Shown: piece by piece, positions 46,894 to 59,852 of the stretch
How positions within the stretch are numbered: the first letter of the stretch is position 1
How the letters are laid out: every line of letters begins with the position of its first letter
Assembly (NCBI GenBank): GCA_030142905.1
Contig: JASJOG010000020.1
Coordinates: 2,161,001 to 2,225,000 of the forward strand
Source: Heliopora coerulea
Lineage: Eukaryota; Cnidaria; Anthozoa; Scleralcyonacea; Helioporidae
DNA: 64,000 bases
Direction of reading: 5' to 3'
The notes under the pieces: generated by a model
What the model was told of the DNA's origin: nothing
What the model saw: the letters and a program-made list of their open reading frames with translations, nothing else
The model's database searches: none
Program-made: the position numbers and the translations under genes

Positions 46894-49800
46894 ATGTCCT
46901 ATCAAGTGAGCAGTCCAGAACACACAGTGTTGCACTCGACCCCGTACTCAAGCACCCCTTACCTCCAAGTGATACCGGCGTCCGGCTCCCACCACGGCAA
47001 GTTCTTGTCCCAATGGCCGACGGCAGCGGAGAACCCTGACGTCTGTCATGTTTGCGGCGACCGTGCGTCCGGCAGACACTATGGCGTGGTTAGCTGCGAG
47101 GGATGCAAGAGCTTCTTCAAGAGAAGCACTCGCGCTGATGTACGCTACTCCTGTCGTTACAATCAGGCGTGTCAAGTCAACGTGCAGACACGAAGCAGAT
47201 GCCAGTACTGTCGTTTACAGAAGTGCGTTTTGGTTGGCATGAAGAAAGAAGGTAGGTACAGGTTCGTTTGGGTGTTTAAAGAGATTCCCTAGCAGAATAA
47301 AAGCCAGTCCGCCATAAGTCAGGACAGGTTCTGTTTCGTACATGGTGCGATGTCCATATAAAAGTGCTCGGTTATGTTAACGTTTTCCCATTCGCATCGT
47401 AATAATACTCAATCGAATAAAACAAGTGTGAGAAATAATTCCTGGTTTGGCGTTTATCGTTTCTTGTCCCTGTTAATTTGACGAAGAGGAAATTTTTCGA
47501 CCACCTTCCAACCGAACCGAGTTGTAGTTAGTTTTCCGCGAAATAACCTGTGGGGATATTTTGTTCTTGCTATCTAGCGGTCCAAGTGCAATAGAATTTC
47601 ATTGTTGGACAATCTGTTAATCCAACTGGCCGTTGAGAGGTTTTTATTTAATGTACTTTGCACGGTTTGTTTCGTTTTTTTGCCACCATGGAAAAATCCC
47701 GAAACTCTAAAAGGCAACCAGAGACGAATGCCTTGGTTTGTTTTTCAGTGTAGAGAACGCGAAATTGTCGAAACCCTTGGCCTTTGAGTTCCTGTTTACC
47801 CAGCCGTTTCTCATTTTTCGAAACCATCAATTTCTATAGCTCAACGGAAACACAAAATGCTTTCTATTTCCTAAATGTAAACTGCACTGAAGTTTGAATG
47901 TAGTAACTCTTACGACTTAACGCCGAGGCGCCGACAAGGTTTGGACAGCAGATAGCTGAACTGATAAAGCTGAGCTAGTAACAAGTCATATATTGAAAGT
48001 CATAGCAATTTCTCCGTGAATCGAGCTCCCGATTTACTATAAAACGCCGACACATAGTCACATTGTCAATATGAGATTGATCAGATTGATGATGCGATTA
48101 GTTTCTAAGATAAAATTAGGTGGTCGGTTATGTTTAAAAGATTAGGTCGTAGGTGGTGTTAAAAATATTTAAATGGAAATTGGGCTGAAAATTGCCACGA
48201 TGGCGGTCGATAAGCTTCAAGTGTGCTCTTTTCTTCAAGAAATGGGTTCATGGGCAGTCCAGATAGATTAGAGCACCACACGACCTTACTCTAAAAGATT
48301 TTGCGAAAACAGCGTTGTCAAAACTGTCGACTACGAATAAAGTACCCTCGAATTCTACTGGAGGAATTTATGACCGTAGATGAACCTGGCAAGTTCACAG
48401 TGCAAGTTCGCAGAGTATGGCAAGTGCTAGCACATTTTTTTTCGTACATCTCAATTGTGCCCGCAAAAATGTATCTATCGCACGTTGAAATACCAAATTT
48501 CTCTTAACTTACACCTGAGCTTTACCAAGCTGAGGTTCGATGACATCTCATCGTCGTCTAATCAATTCCTCTAATGGATCAATTAAATCTTAGATTGTCG
48601 CCGAGATTATATCTAAGCGCTTCATGAGGACTCCTCTGACGAGTCACTTTAATTTTAAATTATTGCTCATATTGTAACTAACAGCTTCATGTTCTGTACG
48701 TGAACGTTTAAGGAAATGACGTTGGAAAAGTATAGTTCTAAAAAAAACATAAGGCCTTTTCAACTGTTTGTCCAGGTTAGCTCAAGCGATATAGGACAAG
48801 CTGTGCTTTTCAATCGTGTTTCTTTAAAGTTAACTCTTCGATTGGACAATGTCTAACGTGTGCATATCTGTATTTAAAATTGTTTTGCCACGATAAAGGG
48901 CGTTTTCACCCGATCTCCGGAGATTCGAATAACAAATGACATGGCGGCCATGTAAGTGTACGCAATTACAGTAGATTATCAAATTCCTTTGAGGAACACG
49001 AATAGCGAATGTAGTGGCCATGATGTCAAGCAAAAACGCCTTGTACAATTCCACGTGCATCGGACTTCGCGCATGTAAATTATCATATGCTGGCGCACAA
49101 TAGCTTTCTAGGATATACTACACAGTTACATTCAGGGTTTTGTCCTGACTAATTTCCGATTTCGGATATTAACTTAAAAAGTTTTTGTTTTGATATTGTT
49201 CCAAATGTTAGAAAAGTCTTTAGTAAACCCATTTTCACATTCAGCAGATGTAGCGATTAACAAAGAAAAGCATGTCATTGCTGTTTCGAAAAGCAAGTTA
49301 ACATGCCCATAATTTATGGAAACAGGATATGCAGCCCCAATCTTCTGAGTTTAGAAACTTCCCAAATCCGTGTTGTAAGTAAATCGTTTTACTGTGTATG
49401 CAAAACTATAGATTCAATTTTCAACAAGGCTAACCCGGTTTGCTGGGATAAAAGGTCAAAGATTTCCCTACTAAAACTTGCTTAGGCTCTAGGAAAAGGA
49501 TTAACTTAGTACTAGTTCATTCAAATTAAATTTTACACCCTTTGAAGGATTTTCTTGACACAAATCGACTGTGCTTTTGTCGGACGGGCTCGAATTATAT
49601 AAAAGTCCTCGAGACATGATGATGAACACGTAGTCTTATGTTTACCGTACGTGTAAAGGACTATTCGTCAATTAGTTTATGAACGACTTGCAACACTCAT
49701 TTCAACTTTATAAGCTATTTGGAATATTTATTTTAATTTTGTTGACGGAGGTCACTGTATCTTGACCGGAATAGTGTACATTTTTTAAAACTATTTTAGA

Positions 49801-52800
49801 CCGAGGTAACTTTATGTGCTTAAGTTAAAGAACTTTTTACGCTTTCGCTAGGGCGTAACCAGAAATTTGAAAAGGTTGGTCATTTTTTGGTGCAGAACAC
49901 CCCTGCTCCAACAATAACCACACACATAGTAAGCTATTTTAAGTATGTGCTTAGTTTATAGTAACAACATCCAACGTCAAAGGCGGTAAAAAGAGTAGAA
50001 GTAGCTTCTGAGCAGCTCAGGATATTAAAGCTGACGGTTGATATCCAAAAAATCCCTCACACTTCCCAAAAATGGGGGACGAACGGTCTCCCCATCCCCC
50101 CCTCGTTGCGCCCATGTGCTTTCGGACTGTCAGGTACTATTTTAAATTGTATTGATCAGTTATTAAAAAATGTACGCCTGTGTATTGTACAACACCTTTT
50201 CGGTTAGAATTGTTGGTTCAACCATGGTGCATCAAACATCATTCATCTTGTTCGTTCTTAAGTTTGCAGCTTAGTCTATCCACTTTGTCTTGTAAACATG
50301 AACTTTAGCCTGAGGGAACATTAAACTCACAAAGAAACGAACAAAAAAGTCCAAAACAGAACAATTATGCTTTATTCAAAACATCCAGATCATTGTGGTC
50401 GACATTTGTTTTCTATGCTCTTACCTGTTCATTTTGTTGTTCTATGACTGTACCACCATGACAACAGGAAACAGTCATCTTTATTTTGCAATGCATGTAC
50501 CACGAAAAAGATCCTTGAAGACTTGAATGAAGCGCCTGAACCATGAACAAAAGATATCTACATGTGGCCAAATTACGGGTGTAGTCATTGACTTACATCC
50601 CATCGCTAAGGGCAAAATAGCTGATATTGACCTGCAAAATATCCTGGTGGTTGTATGCAATAAACGCAATTCAAAATAATCAAGTAATTATTTTAGACTG
50701 TAGTATAAATGTTGTAATAAATAAGATAACGAAAAGTTCAAACATGTATTATTAGTGGGTATTTCGAACAATGGATGCTGTTCGGAATATTCACTAATAA
50801 ATGAACATGTTTCAACTTCCAGTTATCTTATTTGTTATAAAATTATATGCCCACTCCAACATACTTCTGTAAGTGTTGTATTCTTAAGTCTTTAACTCTG
50901 AAGAAAGGATTTTGCAAGTACACTAGCCTGATATACGTCCACAGGTCTTCAAGTTGATTTCAATGTACGTTGATTTAATTCGCAACATAACGTCATTTTT
51001 TTAACCTCAGTTATAAAGCCGGTTCGATTGTATATATCTTTAATCAAGAAAAGCATTTAGTATTTTGATTAAATGAACAACAACGGTTAGCAGTCACCAC
51101 CAGTTTTTAATGATGATAACCAGGTCATATGTTTGTTTTAAAAACTACAAGGAGTTTGTCACCGTTTACATCACAAAACCTGTGGAAAAAAAAATATACA
51201 GTAACGCTTCGTGTCAATAGATACATTCACATGACAAGTTTGAAGCGATTTTGTTAAATAATCGTAAGGATATGCATAATTTTCCTATAAGCATTCATGT
51301 CATGAAGTCAGCCACAGTGAGATAATGGATTATTGCCATAAGTATCATAGCGGAATAAATATCGCCAATGGTAGAGCTATAAATGTCATTTATTCTCACT
51401 TTACAGTTCAGTCATATAAACTGAACTCACGTTTTGCTGCAGCAATACTTTAAAATATGACCTTAATCATTATTGTCAATACTGGGGGAAAACTAGTCCT
51501 TTAGGTAACAATAAAATCCCAGAATTGATAAAAAACAGGAAGCAGTTTTTTAGGGAAAAACGTTTTGTGCAAACGTCTTGAAAGAACTAAGGGTAAAAGA
51601 TGAGACATAAGAATCCAGGTGCCACCAATAATGGTCAATGATCTCTTTTGTATCCGTTCTGCTCCTTTTAGCTCTAAGTTCATGTTTACGAAATCCTGGC
51701 CACCTAGGTTTGTTTATTTTTTGGAACCTTTGACATAATTTTAATGTGCATTTTGCGTACTTTTACAGGTGTTAGACAAGGAAGGATAGTCGTAGCACCT
51801 TCAACCGTGGTACCACCTACCAACATGGCGAACACTTACAAACTTTACTCTCCACACCTTTGTCAATCCTCTTATTACATTTCGACGTTAGTGCGTGCAA
51901 ACGCGATCGCCAAATGTCGTGAGCCGCTTGATCTCCTAACTCCAATTAATTTCTCCGTGCAAAGTGAAAATCTGGGAGTGAAAGTCTTGAGGCATATCAT
52001 AGAATGGGCAAAGTGTGTCCCACTCTTCATAGATCTGTCAGAAAATGACCAAGAAAAAATCCTCGAATCGAGCTGGTTTGAACTCTTTGTCCTTGTAGTC
52101 ATGCAGTATCACCTTCTCCCGGAACTGTCTAAGTCAGTTTTGTATTCTGAAAGTGATGGCAACGACAAACGCAAGGTGTTACGACATTTTGAAGACCAAG
52201 TAGAAAAGTGTCGTTGCATGGATTGTGATCATGTTGAAATGGAATGCCTGAAAGCAATTGTGCTTTATAATTCAGGTAACTTTAAGTGATTGCTGGGTAG
52301 GAGACTATAGTTAATACAATGTAGACACTGAAAGGAGGGTTAGTATAGTGTCCGTAGACCTACCGTAAGTCAATAAGGAAGGCAGGCCATACCTATCTTA
52401 GTTGATAGATAGGTAAGTAGATTGGTAGATAGATAAACAGGTAGGTGGGCAATTGTGTAGATAGGGCTGTAGGTGGGTAAATAGGCCTGCAGGTGGATGC
52501 GTGGGTTCTTATGTGGGTAAATAGGAAGGCAGGTCGTTTGGTAGGGATGAAGGGTGGTGCGTGTTTGAAAGCTAGGTTGGTAGGAAGGTACGACATGTTG
52601 GGAGCCAGGCAGGCAGGTAAGCAGGCAGGCAGGTAGGCAGGTAAGCAGGCAGGCAGGTAGGTGGGTATGCAGGCATGTGGGTATGCAGGCATGTGGGTAT
52701 GCAGTCAGGTAGGTTGACTCTCAGAATGTTTTTCTATCAACAGTTTTATTCTTCTTGCGAAATATTTATGTCCATATTTTCCGGTCTCAAATTTACATTT

Positions 52801-53409
52801 TCCACTTTTCAAGAAACTGTGGGGCCACCTAATCGGTCAGAAATCTCGACCATCCATCATAAACTGTACAAAAAACTACTTCATGAGGAAAGATAGAGTT
52901 TTTCAAAAAAAAATTTTATTGAGCTAGTTAATGCAAGTACAATTCCTAACCAACTAAAACTGTCAAAACTGAGGAACCTTTGCTCCCTGCCTTAAGAATT
53001 GAATTTTCTCCTCTGCACTTGTTAACATTTGTTAATCTGTTAATTGGTTTTTGAGACAAAAGGCTCGTTAAGTTTTTCCCTGCTGTGTTTTAACTCTATT
53101 CCCTTTGTTTCAGATTGCCAAGGTTTAACAAGTTCCACAACCATCGAGGGCCTTCAAAGAGACACCTTGGAATCTCTGGATGGCCATATAAGATCCCGAT
53201 ACCCTAACCACCCTGCACGCTTCGGTCGCTTGTTGTTGCAACTTCCTGGTTTGCGACTCCTCAAATCAAAAGTGCCCGAAGGCTTCATTTTTCCAGAGTT
53301 GTCAAAGAACCAAGATTTCACGGCAAGCTTCATAAGAGATGGGCTATCACTTTCTTTGCCCAGTCGGACATCACCTCATTTCGTTAGCTACGGCATTGTG
53401 CCTTTTTAG
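46894..53409 (+). CDS. Nuclear receptor, NR2F/COUP-TF-like
   Basis: A ligand-regulated or orphan transcription factor of 386 aa in three exons: 46894-47251, 51769-52275 and 53114-53409, all in phase. The DNA-binding domain occupies residues 51-116. The first zinc finger uses C51, C54, C68 and C71, with P-box CEGCKS followed by FFKRS. The second uses C87, C93, C103 and C106 and ends CQYCRLQKC. The join GMKKEGVRQGR mirrors the COUP-TF hinge. The ligand-binding domain begins at about residue 155 and has the signature [14 protein letters not shown] then WFELFVL, followed by LKAIVL and [13 protein letters not shown]. These match NR2F best, with clear divergence. The C-terminus (IRDGLSLSL) lacks the acidic residue of a classic AF-2 helix. 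The TTG nine bases upstream was rejected as start. Confidence 0.9.
49848..50117. repeat. MITE-like element in receptor intron 1
   Basis: The left end ctagggcgtaaccag and the inverse of the right end (catgggcgcaacgag) match imperfectly over about 15 bp. The interior is non-coding with a C-rich stretch near the right end. No target duplication was verified. Confidence 0.4.
50716..50840. repeat. Fold-back element in receptor intron 1
   Basis: Arms of about 55 bp: taataaataagataac at the left and its inverse at the right, with inner caaacatgtattattagtg paired to cactaataaatgaacatg. The short centre is near 50775. Moderate sequence match, clear hairpin potential. Confidence 0.7.
52390..52725. repeat. 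AGGT/AGGC-type tetranucleotide repeat
   Basis: Degenerate taggtagg, gcaggcaggtaggc and gtgggtatgcaggcatg units, in receptor intron 2. Open frames across it are repeat artefacts. Confidence 0.85.
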
Positions 53410-54584
53410 TCAACCTAAGAAGACACGTGATATAACTAAAATCTAAACAGTTTCTTCGGATTTTTAGGAGCGGTTTAAAACGGTTTTACTTTGACAGGCT
53501 AGCCAATGTTTTTGACAGCGAAGATGTTCGTTCGTATAAGTTGGTTTGTCGTAAAGGTCGTCAAGTTTACACTGTGAAAGTTTGTAATTGTTTGGTTTTA
53601 GTATTAGTTTATATTTGATTTTGATTCTGAGTGTTGTTACTATATCTTGGAGGGGACTTCGTGTCCTACTATGATACATACCTGCTTTTAGATGGGGATA
53701 ATTTCGAAATAAATAAATCAACAAACAAACAAACAAACAAACAAACAAATAGATAAGTAAATCATAGATAAATTATTTACTTATTTATAAAGTAATAAGT
53801 AAATAAAGTAATAAATAAATAAAGGAATGAATGAACGAACGAACGAACGAACGAACGAACAAACAAACGAAAGAATGAATCAAACTGTGGCAAGAATAAT
53901 CTAATCGTAGACCTTCTCAAAGTAATTCCAAGTACAGGAAAAGAATAACATAGTTTACTCATGCATGGCGTACATGTTATTAAAGCGGGATTGGTGTTCA
54001 GGAGTGACCCGATCGCTGCCGCTGCCAATAACTGTCAGCTGAATGGACAGTTTGCACGTGACATCATAGCGACCATGTTCGTGCAACTTTAACAAACGAA
54101 TCTCATTAACTTTTACTGCGCTATGTGACGTCAGAGGGATTGATTGGAAACCATCGATGACATAAACTCTGTTCAGCTTTAACCCGATCATTAACCGAAT
54201 GCCTCGGCTTAAGTAGCTGTCAAATTGCATGAATAAATATAGAATTAAAATAGTAAAAATAGTAATGACTATAAACTAGAATGCCACATTGTTTAGTGGC
54301 TTAAGAGGGTTTAACGTCTCTGAACTCTCCACTTGGATCCGCCGCTGCCCTGAAAACTTTCCATGGTGTTATGCTGTTTTTCCACTTTTCACTTTTTAAA
54401 TGCTGAGGCAGAGACTCAGAGGGACTTGGGACAAGTGGTGTGGTCACCGAGAACAAACTGGTGACCTGGGTTGAAGTTAATTTTGGCGCGCTTTCCCGCT
54501 TCCCAATCCCCAACGCGCTGCAGTTTATATAATTCAGGTCAAATTTGAGAGAAGTACGTTGACAGTTTGAATTTGTATAGAACA
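53410..54584. other. Intergenic region between the receptor and SUB1
   Basis: A possible polyadenylation signal (aataaa, 53708-53713) lies about 300 bp after the receptor stop codon and is followed by a tetranucleotide repeat (53714-53880). The rest is presumed SUB1 promoter and leader with no recognised exon. Confidence 0.4.
53714..53880. repeat. AAAC / AAAT / GAAC tetranucleotide repeats
   Basis: Three tracts in a row: acaaacaaacaaac, then taaataagtaaata, then gaacgaacgaacgaac. Confidence 0.85.
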
Positions 54585-57500
54585 ATGTCGAAAAGAAAAG
54601 CTGATGAACCTGAAAGTAGCAGTGAAGATTCAGATGCTGAGGTTGGTTAACTGCTAAGTCATTGTGAGCAATGTCCTACACGGCTTGCGAACATTTTCCA
54701 TTAAATCAGAAATAACCGTTCGTGCAGACTAGATTAAAGTTTTTTGACGAGTAAATGTTGTAATAACCTACTCAGCCTTCGTTACCTACTTGATATTTTA
54801 AGTCGTGATCAGATTCGTAATTATGATACAGAGACAAGGGAGCTAGCGTGTAACTGTTTATGGTGTTCTTGCACGAGACAATGTTTCATTCAAATCCACT
54901 ACAAAGGTCATGGTTGGTGAGGACATAATTGCCACTTGGAATTGTGGGCAATATCTAGGCAATGTGAAATGTAAACGGTCATTATCAGGACTGATTTAGG
55001 TAGAGGTGGGGGGGCGCATCGGACGCGCGCGGACGCTTTTCTGATCAGTCGTCATGTGACTTTGTGCTTGATTACAAAACACAAGCATTAAACGTGTCGA
55101 CCACCAAGGAGATTGATGATTTTTTTCAAAGAGAATTGGGACAAATAACAAAGAAACTAAAAGGTGAGTAAAAGAAATTTGAATTGAAAAACACCAGAAA
55201 CGACAGTAGCATAAAAATTCTACCACAACAACACCATATATTGGCGTGAATTTGTAAAGAAATTTTGAACCTCCCTATTCAAAATTCTGGATCTGCCCCT
55301 GATCATTATTGAAGAGAATTACACTGTTTGCCATTCTATTTGATACTTTGTGGGAGGCCATGGCTGTAATAACCCCACACTGGATTAACTGGTGAATTCA
55401 GATCAGCATGACAGTTGTTCATGAAGGCATATCATATGGTGGGACACCCCCATTTTTTGGTGATTTAGTTGGTAAAACATTAAATTGAAAGGGGTGAACC
55501 CAAATGGCTGGTAAGTTGCCAATTGGTAAAATTTGTCAAACCCATTTCAGCTGAGAAAACTGACCATCTGTCTAGCCTGATATGCTCTTCACATCTTAAT
55601 TGAATAAGGAATCGCTGGAAGAGTAATTTTTTGAATATACATTCTGCTGTATGTTGGAGCAAAAGTCTTCATGAAGAGCCAGATAATACCTGTTTATGAC
55701 AAATGATACATAAAGTCCATATGATGGGAATTATGGACATTATATGTCAATCAAAAGCCACACAAATAATTTTACTCTCTGTAAGGAAAAAGCTCTCATC
55801 AAGACCAAACCAAGATTGGTTGCAAAAAGTACACTGTCAAGGCTATGTGACTGGAATCCATCTCACAACCTGGGCAAACTATCCCCAGGGGTGGATTAAG
55901 GGGAAAGCACTATTGGCATGAGCCAGTAGGGCTCAGCACTTGCAAGATACCCCACCATTTTTTGAGGCCTTGCAATTTTGGAATGTCTTTGCTTTTAGCA
56001 TTGGTTGTGTAGGTAGGAAAATATTCTTTAAAGGATGGTTGGGAATTTGATTCCTGCCAGTAAATGTAATGGGTAGATACCAAATATGTGTTACATACCT
56101 TATTAACTCCACATGCATTATCAATGACCTTTCTACATCTGTTTTGGCAATGGTCTTCATAGCACACTCTGTTAAGCTCCCAACTAGTTTTCCCAGGGTC
56201 TTCATTTCAATTTCTGTACAATGACACTGACCTTTCATTTTTTCTGACAAATCTTAGTTGGGTTTTAAAGAGGGCTTTTGCTCCTAAATAGACCTGTTAC
56301 CAGTAACTCAAAAACTACTCTTTCAGCCTTCTATGCCATCATAATGAGAGTATATACCAAATATTATTTGTAACATTCCAAAACTGGATTTGGATTGGTA
56401 GTGTTTTTATCACCAAAATGTTGAAAGTGATGTTCTAGAGAGTATAAAATTACAGAAGGGTATGGCCAGGCTTTCTGAAAAGTTGTGGGCAATTCAAATA
56501 ATTTTCTGCTGATCCTGAAGAGGGTTCACGGAGTAACACCATGCATGCTGTGCAAAAGACAGCTAGTCAAAAACAGTAGGGCCACTGGATTTGAAAACTA
56601 TTCTATTTATTTCAGACAAGGAAGAAGTTAGCCCGGAAAGAAGCCAAGAAGAAACAAGCAGAAAATTCTGGAAAAACCAAGGATGGAGATTACTTATTTG
56701 AAGTCAGTTTTGTTTGTTTTTTCATTCCATGTTAGGTAGTTACCCAACTAGTTATAACAATGCTTTTAAGGACATACTTCATGAGCAACAGAGGTGGAAT
56801 TTTTAGTGATCTGTTGTTCAACTTCTGTAAAACTGCTTGCTTGATAAGCAGTCTTAAACGTTTTTGTTTCAAGTTTATTGAACCCCAAGTTAAGATGTGC
56901 ATTCTTTCACTTATCCTACCAAAGTGCTTAATTAGAACCTTCTTCATTCCTCTGAAGATTGGTAAAAAGAGAAAAGTGAGTGTTCGAGAATTCAAAGGCA
57001 AGGTCCTGGTCGACATCAGAGAGTACTATGAGGATCAATCAGGAGCTGTGAAACCAGGAAAAAAAGGTACAGCAGCTGTAGATGTCTGTTGATTTGTTTT
57101 CTGAGGAAAGATATGTCTTCAAGAAAATGAATTTCCAACTTTTTTCAGCTACTCCCAAGGGTGGATCTGGAGGGTAGTCAAGGTGGTTGGCTACCCGCCC
57201 TATTTACAAACAAAGTGCACCCTTTTTCTTACATACAGACGCCTCTAGTTTTCTTGGATGAAGTTAAGGGCTTATATTATTTTATTTTAAGCCGCCTGAT
57301 CACTTCGTTCCAGGTAACTTAGTTACTTAGTTGAAGAAAGTGCCCTGAAATTTATTGAGGGCACCAATACATCCCTTTATTACTAGGTTTCTTCTTAATG
57401 TGCCTGAAGTCTCTGCCATGGTTGTCGAAAGTGCCATGAAAACTCACTTTCAACTATGCTACAAGAGCACCAATAAACGATTTAAGGATGTTGGGTAGTT

Positions 57501-57837
57501 CGATTAATTTTGATTCTTCTCCCTTTTTTCAACTCACTTGCAGTGTATATTATTAATTATCAGTCAAAGGAAAGGACTATAAATTTAGTGATTGACATTA
57601 AAAAATTTGAGACTGACTCGTACCTATCATCAACAGCGCCCACGAATTATTATCCGCTTTCATACTCCCAAGTCCCAGACCCGTCTCTGCTCCGTTCCTT
57701 TTGCTGCAAAACGGTAAGGGAATCCAATTAAAAAAAGTCTATTAAAACTTCTAGGAATCTCTCTACAAGTTGACCAGTGGGAAGCGCTAAAGGGAATGAT
57801 TGGAAAAATCGATGACGCAGTTGCGGACTTGAAATAA
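54585..57837 (+). CDS. SUB1: RNA polymerase II coactivator PC4 / SUB1 homologue
   Basis: A nuclear single-stranded-DNA-binding coactivator that links activators to the general transcription machinery. Four exons join in phase: 54585-54641, 56616-56702, 56958-57066 and 57755-57837, giving 111 aa (human SUB1 has 127). The N-terminus has the Ser/acidic segment ([10 protein letters not shown]) known as the phosphorylation region, followed by a Lys-rich stretch ([13 protein letters not shown]). The PC4 fold starts near residue 49: [20 protein letters not shown], then REYYED, the conserved KPGKKGISL turn and the closing helix DDAVADL. All key blocks of the family are present. A canonical aataaa lies 124 nt after the stop. 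Confidence 0.95.
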
Positions 57838-57960
57838 GAAATGGGAAAAAGGTCGACATTTCTTGTGGAAATACGGATTCTTAATACTGTTGAAAAAACA
57901 GGGTTGGATTTCGCTGAAGCTTAGAAATGACTTCACCTTATGATAAGTAGATTAAACGAG

Positions 57961-57966
57961 AATAAA
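57961..57966 (+). promoter_or_regulatory. Candidate polyadenylation signal of SUB1
   Basis: An AATAAA hexamer about 124 nt downstream of the SUB1 stop codon. Position and sequence fit, but the cleavage site was not identified. Confidence 0.5.
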
Positions 57967-58155
57967 ACACTGAAACCGTGAAAAGAAACTGCTAATAATA
58001 ACGTATAAAATGGTATATACGTTTGGGGTTACAGAAGTAAAACCAAAACTCCACATAAAAAAATCTCAGCTATTTTGTTATGTTCTATTCATTTATCTAA
58101 AAAATTTTGCTATGTGCACTGCGCTTTGGTCGTTATACATTGTTCAATTTTGTTA

Positions 58156-59142
58156 TTAAATATGTGAAATCTGTGAAACTGTATAGTGGACAGAGATATT
58201 TCGAGAGGTGTAGTTTCCAGAAATATATGGAACATGTAAAATGTGTGTGTAAACTGTTTTAACGTTTTCCCGTGGTTTCGCTAGTAGTGACAACCCATGC
58301 ATAGTTAGCGTTTGGCAATATCGATTATTGTCTAAGTCCTTACTATACTTATGTTGGTGTCTTTTAAATGTATCATACTTGTCATATTGCTTCATTGCTT
58401 CAGGGAGCGCGTTCCATATAATTGATGATCGATACCTAAAGGAGAACTTTCTAAAATTAGTTTTGCTTCTAGGTACCACGAGCTTCATATTTTCACGCGG
58501 CTTCATATAAGCAGAATGTTTATCTATTATGTTATTTATCACTCCTGGGTATTTCTCATAGTAACCCTGATGAGTTAAACAGACAACTCTTTTGTTTGTA
58601 CGCATATAATACTGGTTTCCAATTCACTGCCTTCAAGACATCTACAAATGAATGTGCTTTTGGGATTTTATGGATTATCCGAGCTGCTCTTCTATGAACT
58701 TTTTCGAGCTCTTCAAAGAGGGATGGAGAGCATGAGCTACAAACAGCCATGCCATAAGTGGAACTAGGGAGAATACAATGAAAATATATTTTTTCAAGAA
58801 CTTCGGCAGGAAGTGATTTCATTCTCTTGAGCTGTTTTACTTTTTTAAGTTTGATGCTGTTTTCTTCACCTGAGTGCTCCAACTTATCCTGTCATTAATT
58901 ATCACTCCTAGACAATCTGATTCTATCACAACTTCAATAAAGTTATCCCCTAATCTAACAGACTGGATGGGCCCTACAAACTTTGTTGGTGAGATAAACA
59001 TAATTTCTGTCTTGTCTGGATGGATAGTTACATTATTATTCCTACGCCAACTGTGTATTTCACTCAGGTCGTTTTGGATAGCATTTGTAACTTTATCTAT
59101 TGAATTTCCAATACAGTGGTATTCTGTATCATCGGCAAACAT
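58156..59142 (-). pseudogene. Non-LTR reverse transcriptase fragment (broken)
   Basis: On the minus strand the frame starts at the RT motif C (MFADDTEY) at 59142 and continues through the thumb (HPDKTEIMFIS, VESDCLGVIIND-like) to 58837. It then resumes in a second frame (58882-58556: PSSTYGMAVCSS, LEKVHRRAARIIHKIP) and a third (58605-58156: KYSKDL at its end, IIWNALPEA earlier). The first shift falls in a poly-A run after NLKK. Everything upstream of motif C is missing. The FADDT motif and C-terminal blocks suggest a Jockey/CR1-like element rather than the family of the 15-18 kb LINE. Confidence 0.8.
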
Positions 59143-59158
59143 TTCAAAATTACCTTAA

Positions 59159-59625
59159 TTGCGTAATTGAAATTTTATTATCCCTAATGTATAGTAGAAT
59201 GGTGTTAATGGTCGTCTGTTGGTGCCATGGAATGCCCTTTGATGCAAATGGTTGTGTATCTACTCTAATGAATGTCGATTGAATGAAAGGAATGTATTTT
59301 TTGCATTAATGAGTTTGAGGTTGGGGTTAATGATAGTATATTTTCTGGTAATGAACAGTATAAGGCGCATTATGATTTATGCATAACACTTGGTGTTAAT
59401 GAGAAATATCTTGCCTAAATGAAATTTTATTATCCCTAATATATAGTAGAATGGTGTTAATGGTCGTCTGTTGGCGCTATAGAATGCTCTTCGATGCAAA
59501 TGGTTCCGTATCTACGCTAGTGAATGTCGATTGAATAAAATGAATGTATTTTTGCGTTAATGAGTTTGAGGTTGGCGTTATATGATAGTATATTTTCTGG
59601 TAATGAACAACATAAGGTGTATTAC
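59159..59625. repeat. Tandem duplication with a 252-bp period
   Basis: Copy 1 (59159-59410) and copy 2 (59411 to about 59625) share long blocks such as tagaatggtgttaatggtcg and ggtaatgaac with about 90% match. The blocks fall exactly 252 bp apart (59201 and 59453). Copy 1 abuts the truncated end of the RT fragment. Confidence 0.85.
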
Positions 59626-59852
59626 GGGGTCGCTACTCCGGACTTGATCTTGCTTGGGTGTTGCCGCGCAAAAACTGAAAACACATTATATAACGACCAA
59701 ACTAGAAGACCCATATTGATGACCCAGTACTAATATAAGGCTCCCTGCTTTACCGTGCTCATTCAGCTTGTCACTTATTTGTACCTGACGTACACTAGAT
59801 ACGCAAGTTTAAGGGTTACTCATATCAATGAAATATCACAAATCATCCATAC

